From JBKJML01 sp046596415 (lineage in GTDB: Bacteria > Actinomycetota > Thermoleophilia > Gaiellales > Gaiellaceae), in the NCBI GenBank assembly GCA_046596415.1, contig JBKJML010000223.1:1-5309 (forward strand): a DNA stretch of 5,309 nucleotides. Direction: 5' to 3'. The notes under the pieces were generated by a model. It worked only from the letters and a program-made list of their open reading frames with translations, made no database searches and was not told where the DNA came from. Shown here one piece after another: positions 1 through 4,782 of this stretch. How positions within the stretch are numbered: the stretch's first letter is position 1; each line of letters starts with the position of its first letter. Both the position numbers and the translations under genes were made by a program.

Positions 1-1
1 C

Positions 2-1036
2 TTCGAGCTTGTTCCGCCGGGCGAGACGCGGACGTTCATCGCCGTCGCCCACCCGATTCGCCTCGAGCCGGGGACACCGCCGTTCGGCTCGCTGATCGTC
101 GCGAAACCGAAAACGGAGCTGCGCGACCGCTGGCTCGCGCTCTCGGGCCGGCTCGCACTCGCGTTCCTCGGGGGCATCCTCGTCGCGGGAGGGCTCGGCT
201 GGTACCTGTCCCGCCGGATCACGGGGCCGGTGCTCGCGCTCTCGGCGGCGGCGGACGCCATTGCACGCGGCCGCTACGACGTCGACGTGCCCGACGTGCC
301 GCAGGGCGACGAGATCTCACACCTCTCCGACCGCTTCCGCGAGATGGCGGTCCGGCTCGCGGAGGCCGAGGAGTTGGAACGCAACTTCCTGATGTCCGTC
401 TCGCACGAGCTGCGGACACCCCTGACGGCGATCCGGGGGCACATCGCGGCGCTGCGGGAGGGCGTCGTCACCGACCCCGAGCTCGCGGAGGAGTCGCTCG
501 AGGTCGTCGCGGCCGCCACCGATCGCCTCGAGCGGCTGGTGGGCGACGTGCTCGACCTCGCGAAGCTCGACTCCCATCGCTTCACAGTCCTGAGCGAGGA
601 GGTCGACATGGGACGGCTCTGCGCACAGGCGTACGCGGGGTTCAGCGAGGAGGCTCGACGGCGCGAGATCGAGTTCCGCCACGAGGAACGTGACGCCCCG
701 GTGCTCATCACCGACGGCGACCGCGTGCTCCAGATCATCTCCAACCTGCTCGCGAACGCCTTCCGCTGGACGCCCGATGGCGGGCAGATCAACCTGACGA
801 TGCAGACAGCCGACGAGACCGTCGTGGTCGACATCGTCGACTCCGGCCCGGGCATCGCCCTCGACGCGCGCGAGCGGATCTTCCGGCCGTTCTGGTCGAC
901 CGACGGGCACGGAACCGGGCTCGGCCTGCCGATCGCGCGCGAGCTCGCCGTCGCGCTCGGAGGCCGGATCGAGCTCGAGAGCGAGGTCGGCACCGGCAGC
1001 CGCTTCAGGCTCGTGCTGCCAGTCACCACCGCCTAG
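2..1036 (+). CDS. Sensor histidine kinase of a two-component system, N-terminus cut off by the window edge
   Basis: The frame is open from base 2, giving 344 visible codons before a TAG stop. Visible order (numbered from base 2): the end of an extracytoplasmic sensor region (about 1-43), one hydrophobic transmembrane helix (about 45-69), a HAMP linker (about 67-120, with RRITGPV and GDEISHLSDRF), then a DHp domain with the H-box SHELRTPL. Its phospho-acceptor His135 is at bases 404-406. The HATPase domain has an N-box NLLANAF (from 248), G1 DSGPGI (from 280), F-box FRPFW and G2 GTGLGL (from 304), with a short ATP lid. All catalytic motifs look intact. It should autophosphorylate and pass phosphate to a response regulator, probably encoded just upstream, as these pairs usually are. 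The layout resembles BaeS/PhoR-like HAMP kinases, but the sensed signal cannot be told from the visible part. A GTG at 230 is an internal codon within HAMP, not the start, because the frame continues upstream through the transmembrane helix. Confidence 0.95.
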   Translation, partial: FELVPPGETRTFIAVAHPIRLEPGTPPFGSLIVAKPKTELRDRWLALSGRLALAFLGGILVAGGLGWYLSRRITGPVLALSAAADAIARGRYDVDVPDVPQGDEISHLSDRFREMAVRLAEAEELERNFLMSVSHELRTPLTAIRGHIAALREGVVTDPELAEESLEVVAAATDRLERLVGDVLDLAKLDSHRFTVLSEEVDMGRLCAQAYAGFSEEARRREIEFRHEERDAPVLITDGDRVLQIISNLLANAFRWTPDGGQINLTMQTADETVVVDIVDSGPGIALDARERIFRPFWSTDGHGTGLGLPIARELAVALGGRIELESEVGTGSRFRLVLPVTTA

Positions 1037-1039
1037 GAT
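1034..1039 (+). promoter_or_regulatory. Possible -10 hexamer (TAGGAT) or weak ribosome site before the UbiA-type gene
   Basis: TAGGAT fits the TAnnnT -10 pattern. It lies six bases before the GTG at 1046, the distance expected if transcription starts on the start codon (leaderless). Its first three bases are the stop codon of the kinase gene. The embedded AGGA (1035-1038) sits 7 nt from the GTG and could instead act as a short Shine-Dalgarno sequence in a kinase-UbiA operon transcript. No convincing -35 is seen. Sequence alone does not decide between the two readings. Confidence 0.4.
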
Positions 1040-1045
1040 CCGGGC

Positions 1046-1903
1046 GTGGCCGCCCCGGTCCTCGCCGCCGCACGGCCGCGCCAGTGGACGAAGAACCTGC
1101 TGCTCTTCGCCGGGCTCGTCTTCGCGGCGAAGCTCGGCGACTTCGGCCGGTGGGCCGACGCGGTCGCGATCTTCCTCGCCTACTGCGCAGCCTCGAGCGC
1201 CGCGTACCTCGTCAACGACGTCCGCGACGCGGAGGCCGATCGCAGCCACCCGAGCAAGCGGTTGCGGCCCGTGGCAGCGGGCGCGCTCGCCCCGCGGGCG
1301 GCGCTCGCGATCGCCGGCGCGCTCGCCGGAGTGGCGCTCGCGATCGCCGCCGCGATCGGCCTCTGGACGGTGATCTTCCTCCTCGGCTTCCTCGCGCTGC
1401 AGGCCGGGTACACGCTCGGGTTGAAGCACGTCGCTCTCGTCGACGTGCTGACGATCGCCGGCCTCTTCGTGATCCGCGCCGCTGCCGGGGCGGAGGCGGT
1501 CGACGTCCGCATCTCCCCGTGGCTCCTGGTCTGCACAGCGCTCCTCGCGCTCTTCCTTGCGCTCGGCAAGCGCCGCGGGGAGCTCGTCCTCGTCGACGCC
1601 GAGGTGACGCCCGGGCGCCGCGTGCTTCGGGGCTATTCACTGGCGCTCGTCGATCGACTCGTCACGGTCGTCGCCGCGGCGACGGTGATCGCTTACTCGC
1701 TCTACACGCTCACGGCGCGCGACTCGAAGGCGCTGCTCGTGACGATCCCGTTCGTCGTCTTCGGGCTCTTCCGCTACCGGCTGTTGCTTCGGCGCAGCGC
1801 TGTGGGTGAGGAGCCCGAGCAGGTTCTGCTGAACGACGTCCCGATCATCGTCACGGTCGCGGCCTGGGCAGCGACGTGCGCTGCCCTGCTTGCGATCGAC
1901 TGA
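1046..1903 (+). CDS. ubiA: UbiA-family membrane transferase, probable decaprenyl-phosphate phosphoribosyltransferase
   Basis: A 285-residue integral membrane protein with about eight or nine hydrophobic segments. It starts with RPRQWTKNLLLFA (10-22), typical of this UbiA branch. The first Asp-rich motif is N57-D58-xx-D61-xxx-D65, followed by HP (68-69), K71 and R74-P75. This NDxxDxxxD..HPxKxxRP pattern marks 5-phosphoribosyl-1-diphosphate:decaprenyl-phosphate transferases such as mycobacterial Rv3806c (also called UbiA), not 4-hydroxybenzoate prenyltransferases. The second motif is Y122..K127..D133, and a basic LGKRRGE loop follows at 173-179. By family knowledge it would transfer phosphoribose to a polyprenyl phosphate at the cytoplasmic membrane face; the lipid chain length is unknown here. 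Mycobacteria feed this product to DprE1/DprE2 for arabinan synthesis, but neither gene is in the window. Start GTG 1046 keeps the conserved N-terminus and lies 9 nt after the kinase stop, in the same frame. Length is slightly below the roughly 300 residues of the mycobacterial enzyme. Confidence 0.88.
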   Translation: MAAPVLAAARPRQWTKNLLLFAGLVFAAKLGDFGRWADAVAIFLAYCAASSAAYLVNDVRDAEADRSHPSKRLRPVAAGALAPRAALAIAGALAGVALAIAAAIGLWTVIFLLGFLALQAGYTLGLKHVALVDVLTIAGLFVIRAAAGAEAVDVRISPWLLVCTALLALFLALGKRRGELVLVDAEVTPGRRVLRGYSLALVDRLVTVVAAATVIAYSLYTLTARDSKALLVTIPFVVFGLFRYRLLLRRSAVGEEPEQVLLNDVPIIVTVAAWAATCAALLAID

Positions 1904-1906
1904 GGG

Positions 1907-2350
1907 CTACGCGCCGGAGTCGCCGGTGGGGCGAAGCTCGTAGACCGTTGCGCCCTGGGCCTGGCGCTCGAGCCGCTCGAGGCGGTCGTTGACGCCCTTC
2001 CAGCCAGACGAGACGAGGTCGACGAGCAGAGCGAGGTCGTCGATGCGGGCATGCCGCTCGGCGAGGAGATCGCCCTCGATCCGCTCGAGTCGGCGGATCG
2101 ACTGGTTCAGGAGGCCACGAATCTCGGCGATGTGACGCGCGACCGGCAGCACCTCGGCGCGCAGGCCGTCGTGGACTGCCGCGCCCACCCGCTCGGGCAG
2201 CGACGCCTCGAGTGATGCGGCGGTTTCTGCGAGCGCCTCGATCTGGGCGCGCGAGCGCTCCAGGGCCGCTTCGACGTCCGCCGGTGCCGCCCGTCCCGCT
2301 CCGGCAAGCGCGATCCGCTCCTTGGCCCGCTCGAGTGCGCTGTCGTCCAT
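1907..2350 (-). CDS. Unrecognised 147-residue helical, probably coiled-coil cytoplasmic protein
   Basis: I do not recognise this family. The product is rich in Ala, Leu, Glu and Arg, with heptad-like hydrophobic spacing over about residues 26-50 and 70-132 (for example GLLNQSIRRLERIEGDLL). It has no cysteine, no signal peptide and no transmembrane helix. The most distinctive stretch is ARIDDLALLVDLVSSGWKGV (101-120), containing the only Trp, followed by NDRLERLERQ; a non-repetitive tail TVYELRPTG ends the protein. A soluble oligomerising or scaffold protein is plausible, but no function can be assigned. The ATG at 2350 is preferred over an in-frame ATG at 2431 because the longer form would run into queA. 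The 2350 start also has a TAGCCT hexamer 8 nt upstream, almost the same leader as tgt. It is convergent with the UbiA gene (3 bp between stops) and divergent from queA (27 bp between starts). That the frame is real is supported by the otherwise empty 470 bp and the coherent amphipathic composition. Confidence 0.75.
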   Translation of the reverse strand: MDDSALERAKERIALAGAGRAAPADVEAALERSRAQIEALAETAASLEASLPERVGAAVHDGLRAEVLPVARHIAEIRGLLNQSIRRLERIEGDLLAERHARIDDLALLVDLVSSGWKGVNDRLERLERQAQGATVYELRPTGDSGA

Positions 2351-2358
2351 CGGCTGGG

Positions 2359-2387
2359 AGGCTACGCTCAACGCCGGATGGAGTCCA
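2359..2387 (-). promoter_or_regulatory. Probable leaderless promoter of the - strand coiled-coil gene
   Basis: Read on the - strand, TGGACT (2387-2382) resembles a -35 (4 of 6 matches to TTGACA). It is followed after exactly 17 bases by TAGCCT (2364-2359), a TAnnnT -10. The ATG at 2350 comes 8 nt after the hexamer, so transcription would begin at or next to the start codon. There is no Shine-Dalgarno sequence in this gap. The -35 lies inside the first codons of queA, so the two genes' control regions overlap. Confidence 0.5.
2363..2368 (+). promoter_or_regulatory. Probable -10 hexamer (TACGCT) of queA
   Basis: TACGCT lies 9 nt before the queA ATG at 2378 and fits TAnnnT. It shares its first TA (2363-2364) with the opposing -10 of the - strand gene. 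A transcript would start within a few bases of the ATG, giving a leaderless or near-leaderless message. The only Shine-Dalgarno-like string, GGGAGG at 2356-2361, ends 16 nt from the ATG, which is too far. No clear -35 is visible. Confidence 0.45.
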
Positions 2388-3307
2388 GCGAGCTCGACTA
2401 CGACCTGCCGCCGGAGCTCGTCGCCCAGCACCCCGCGGAGCGGCGGGACGCCTCACGCCTCCTCGTCTACGAGCGGGCGACCGGCGCGATTCGCCAGCGC
2501 ACGTTCGCCGAGCTCCCTGCCGAGCTCGCCGGTGAGCTGTGCGTCGTGAACGACACGAAGGTCGTACCCGCGCGGATCAAGATCGAGCGACCGAAGGGCG
2601 AGGTGCTCCTGCTCGAGCCGCTCGGGGACGGCGTCTGGGAAGGGCTTGCACGGCCGACGCGCCGGCTCCGCGCCGGTGAGCGCTACGGGCCGGTCGAGCT
2701 CATCGAGCATCTCGGTGCAGGACGCTGGCGCCTGCGTCTCGACGGCGAGCCGGCCGGCGAAGCGCCGCTGCCTCCGTACATCACCGAGCCGTTGAGCGAC
2801 CCGTCGCGCTATCAGACGGTCTACGCCGAAGACCCGGGTTCGGCCGCGGCGCCGACGGCGGGACTGCACTTCACCGCGGAGCTGCTCGCGCGCCTCGACG
2901 TCGAGCGGGTGACCCTCCACGTCGGCCTCGACACCTTTCGGCCGCTCGTCGCCGAGCGCGTGGAGGAGCATGCGATCCACGGTGAGCGCTACGCGGTCCG
3001 CGCCGAGGCCTGGGAGCGGATCCGAGCGGCCGACCGCGTGCTCGCCGTCGGCACGACGACCGTCCGCGTGCTCGAGACGCTCGCCGGTGGGGGACCGCTC
3101 GAAGGGCGGACCGAGCTCTTCGTCACGCCAGGCTTCGCCTTCCGGCGGGTCGATGCGCTGCTGACGAACTTCCACCTGCCACGCTCGACCCTGCTCGCGC
3201 TCGTGATGGCCTTCGCAGGAGTGGAGGAGGTGCGGCGGCTGTACGAGCTCGCGATCGAGGAGCGCTACCGCTTCTACTCCTTCGGCGACGCGATGTTGAT
3301 CCTCTAG
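2378..3307 (+). CDS. queA: S-adenosylmethionine:tRNA ribosyltransferase-isomerase QueA
   Basis: QueA transfers and isomerises the ribosyl moiety of S-adenosylmethionine onto preQ1 at tRNA position 34, giving epoxyqueuosine. The family signatures run the full length: DYDLPPELVAQHP (7-19), NDTKVVPARI (58-67), LEPLGDGVWE (79-88), PLPPYI (130-135), YQTVYA then PGSAAAPTAGLHFT (145-166), HVGLDTFRP (181-189), GTTTVR (225-230), LLTNFHLPRSTLL (261-273) and YRFYSFGDAMLI (297-308). At 309 residues it is shorter than the 340-360 usual in the family. The shortening is seen as tight loops, for example right after PARI, where the text goes directly to the GEVLLLEPLG strand. All the motifs I know are kept, so it is probably a compact but active enzyme. 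The ATG at 2378 gives the conserved N-terminus, and no other start codon is close upstream. The gene is followed 18 nt later by tgt, its pathway partner. Confidence 0.97.
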   Translation: MESSELDYDLPPELVAQHPAERRDASRLLVYERATGAIRQRTFAELPAELAGELCVVNDTKVVPARIKIERPKGEVLLLEPLGDGVWEGLARPTRRLRAGERYGPVELIEHLGAGRWRLRLDGEPAGEAPLPPYITEPLSDPSRYQTVYAEDPGSAAAPTAGLHFTAELLARLDVERVTLHVGLDTFRPLVAERVEEHAIHGERYAVRAEAWERIRAADRVLAVGTTTVRVLETLAGGGPLEGRTELFVTPGFAFRRVDALLTNFHLPRSTLLALVMAFAGVEEVRRLYELAIEERYRFYSFGDAMLIL

Positions 3308-3312
3308 CCGGG

Positions 3313-3318
3313 TAGCCT
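3313..3318 (+). promoter_or_regulatory. Probable -10 hexamer (TAGCCT) giving a leaderless tgt transcript
   Basis: In the 18-nt gap between queA and tgt, TAGCCT is followed by 7 nt and then the ATG at 3326, the ideal distance for transcription to start on the A of the ATG. There is no Shine-Dalgarno-like purine run in the gap. The hexamer and its flanks (GTAGCCTC then AGCC just before the ATG) closely match the leader of the - strand gene at 2350. No credible -35 is seen. Read-through from queA is also likely. Confidence 0.5.
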
Positions 3319-3325
3319 CGAGCCC

Positions 3326-4450
3326 ATGAACGACACCTTTACCGTCACCGCCACCGACGGCGCGGCGCGGGCCGGCGTCCTGCGCACGGCGCACGGTGAG
3401 ATCCGGACGCCCGCGTTCATGCCTGTCGGGACAAAGGGGACGGTGAAGTCGCTCGACCCGGACGAGCTGCACGGGATCGGGGCGCAGGTGATCCTCGGCA
3501 ACACCTACCACCTGCACTTTCGGCCCGGCGACGAGTTGATCGCCGAGCTGGGCGGGCTGCACGCGTTCTCGGGCTGGGCTGGGCCGATCCTCACCGACTC
3601 CGGCGGCTTCCAGGTTTTCTCGCTCCGAGACACGCTGCTTCGGGTCGACGACGACGGGGTCACGTTCCGCTCCGTCTACGACGGGAAGTCCGAGCGCTTC
3701 ACCCCGGAGCTCGCAGCCGGGATCCAGGCGAACCTCGGCTCGGACATCGCGATGTGCTTCGACATCTGTCCACCGGCCGGCGTTCCGCGCGCCGAGCTCG
3801 AGGAGGCGGTGCGCCGCACGACGCTCTGGGCCGCCCGGCAACGCGAAGTCGCCCGGCCGCCCGGGCAGCTCCTGTTTGGGATCGCCCAGGGCGCGTCCGA
3901 CCCGGAGCTGCGCCACCGCTCGATCGAGGAGATCGTCGGGCTCGGCTTCGACGGGTACGCGCTCGGCGGGCTTGCCGTCGGTGAGTCGCGCGACGAGTTG
4001 TTCGACGCTGTCGGCTGGGCCGCACCGCTGCTGCCGGCCGAGCGACCCCGGTACTTCATGGGGATCGGCGACCCGGAAGGGATTCTCGGCGTCATCGCCC
4101 GCGGAATCGACATGTTCGACTGTGTCCTGCCCACGCGCACCGCCCGCACCGGCTCCGCGATCACGGCCGACGGGCGCCTCAACCTCAAGAATGCCCGTTT
4201 CGCCCGCGACCCGCGGCCGCTCGAGGAAGGCTGTGAGTGCCCCTGCTGCAGCAGTTTCACCCGTGCTTACGTCCGCCACCTCGTCAACCAGGAGGAACTC
4301 CTTGGCCTGCGGCTCCTGAGCCTGCATAATCTGCATTTCCTGTTGAGACTTACCGCGGGCGCGCGGGCGGCGATCGAACGCGGCGAGCTCGAGGCCTACA
4401 CGGCCGAGGCGCTGGCCCGGCTCGCCGGCGGCCCCGCCGAGGAGGCCTGA
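3326..4450 (+). CDS. tgt: Queuine/preQ1 tRNA-guanine transglycosylase (bacterial type)
   Basis: Tgt swaps guanine-34 in GUN-anticodon tRNAs (Asp, Asn, His, Tyr) for preQ1. At 374 residues it has normal bacterial length. TPAFMPVGTKGTVK (28-41) and GNTYHLHFRPG (59-69) open the barrel. TDSGGFQVFS (90-99) carries the catalytic Asp91, and GIDMFDCVLPTRTAR (260-274) carries the nucleophilic Asp. The base pocket is FDIC (145-148), Gln188 in FGIAQGA, GGLAVGE (214-220) and Met245. The zinc site is complete: Cys303, Cys305, Cys308 and His334 (CxCxxC-x25-H). Cys148 and Val218 correspond to the residues that select preQ1 in bacterial enzymes; the eukaryotic queuine enzymes have Val and Gly there. Ile147 is unusual: the bacterial enzymes I know read FDEC or similar. 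The stop codon directly touches the yajC ATG, so the two are probably translationally coupled. The start at 3326 is firm from both the N-terminal fit and the leaderless promoter spacing. Confidence 0.98.
   Translation: MNDTFTVTATDGAARAGVLRTAHGEIRTPAFMPVGTKGTVKSLDPDELHGIGAQVILGNTYHLHFRPGDELIAELGGLHAFSGWAGPILTDSGGFQVFSLRDTLLRVDDDGVTFRSVYDGKSERFTPELAAGIQANLGSDIAMCFDICPPAGVPRAELEEAVRRTTLWAARQREVARPPGQLLFGIAQGASDPELRHRSIEEIVGLGFDGYALGGLAVGESRDELFDAVGWAAPLLPAERPRYFMGIGDPEGILGVIARGIDMFDCVLPTRTARTGSAITADGRLNLKNARFARDPRPLEEGCECPCCSSFTRAYVRHLVNQEELLGLRLLSLHNLHFLLRLTAGARAAIERGELEAYTAEALARLAGGPAEEA
4439..4445 (+). promoter_or_regulatory. Strong ribosome binding site of yajC (GAGGAGG)
   Basis: GAGGAGG lies inside the last codons of tgt and ends 5 nt before the yajC ATG, which follows the tgt TGA with no gap. 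It is the only textbook Shine-Dalgarno sequence before any start in the window. It fits the only gene that appears to lack its own -10 hexamer and must be translated from the middle of an mRNA. Confidence 0.85.
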
Positions 4451-4762
4451 ATGAACGGCGGAAGCCTGTTCTTGTTAGTCGGAATGTTCGTGCTGCTCTA
4501 CGTGATCATGATCCGGCCGCAGCGGCGCAAGCTGATGGTGCAGAGGGAGATGCAGCACTCGGTCGAGATCGGCGACGAGGTGCTGACCGCGGCCGGGATC
4601 TACGGCATCGTGAAGTCGGTCGGGGAGCACGACGAGCTCCACGTCGAGATCGCCCCCGGAACGACGGTCCGAGTCGCACGCCGTGCGATCGGCGCCGTCA
4701 TCCCGCCCGACGAGCCCGACGAGCCCGACGGTGACGCGCCGGGTGCAGAGAAGCCCAGCTAA
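4451..4762 (+). CDS. yajC: Preprotein translocase accessory subunit YajC
   Basis: A 103-residue single-span membrane protein. The N-terminal helix (about 5-21) is followed by the YajC hallmark MIRPQRRK (20-27), which places the basic face in the cytoplasm. Next comes the conserved GDEVLTAAGIYGIVKSV domain (41-57) and a short beta region (HVEIAPGTTVRVAR, 64-77). The C-terminus is an acidic, Pro-rich tail (about 86-103, PPDEPDEPDGD) that looks disordered. By family knowledge YajC joins SecD and SecF as an accessory complex of SecYEG and YidC. It lies between tgt and secD as in many bacteria. The ATG abuts the tgt stop and is preceded by the best ribosome site in the window. The length is typical. 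Confidence 0.96.
   Translation: MNGGSLFLLVGMFVLLYVIMIRPQRRKLMVQREMQHSVEIGDEVLTAAGIYGIVKSVGEHDELHVEIAPGTTVRVARRAIGAVIPPDEPDEPDGDAPGAEKPS
4706..4732 (+). repeat. Short 9-bp tandem repeat in the yajC tail
   Basis: CCCGACGAG occurs twice in direct succession (4706-4714, 4715-4723), followed by a third copy differing in its last two bases (4724-4732). It is in frame and encodes the Pro-Asp-Glu repeat of the acidic YajC tail. Slippage at such a repeat would change the tail length by three residues without a frameshift. Confidence 0.8.
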
Positions 4763-4765
4763 CCT
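4760..4765 (+). promoter_or_regulatory. Weak candidate -10 hexamer (TAACCT) before secD
   Basis: TAACCT includes the yajC TAA stop and lies 17 nt before the secD GTG. A transcript would have a leader of roughly ten bases with no Shine-Dalgarno sequence, so it does not fit the leaderless spacing seen at tgt. No -35 is visible. It may be chance, with secD simply expressed by read-through from yajC. Confidence 0.2.
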
Positions 4766-4782
4766 GTCGGCCGGATCCGCTC

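Noticed and set aside
230..232. GTG as the start of the histidine kinase
   Set aside because: The frame continues upstream to the window edge through a transmembrane helix and sensor-like sequence, and the GTG falls inside the HAMP linker.
317..1429. A 370-codon open frame on the - strand across the kinase/ubiA junction
   Set aside because: It crosses two well-supported + strand genes and gives an Arg/Glu/Gly-rich product without recognisable motifs; an antisense shadow.
1084..1809. An Arg-rich + strand frame overlapping the UbiA gene
   Set aside because: The overlapping frame has a strongly biased Arg/Ala composition, whereas the UbiA frame carries all family motifs and membrane helices.
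1883..1907. Hairpin GCCCT/AGGGC at the end of ubiA as a terminator
   Set aside because: The stem has only 5 bp, the loop 15 nt, and no T-run follows. It also overlaps the coding end of ubiA.
2356..2361. GGGAGG as the queA ribosome binding site
   Set aside because: It ends 16 nt before the ATG, well beyond the usual 5-9 nt. It partly overlaps the promoter core and would probably not be in the transcript.
2351..2431. Longer start (ATG at 2431) for the - strand coiled-coil gene
   Set aside because: It would overlap the first 54 bases of queA and erase both promoters. The ATG at 2350 has a correctly spaced TAGCCT hexamer.
3296..3301. TTGATC as a -35 element for tgt
   Set aside because: The spacer to TAGCCT would be 11 nt, too short for a sigma-70-type promoter. 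The bases are also the last codons of queA.
2453..4336. A 627-codon open frame on the - strand opposite queA and tgt
   Set aside because: queA and tgt on the + strand are certain from conserved motifs. The - strand product is a low-complexity Arg/Glu/Gly/Val-rich string without any domain. Long antisense frames are expected where G/C dominates third codon positions.
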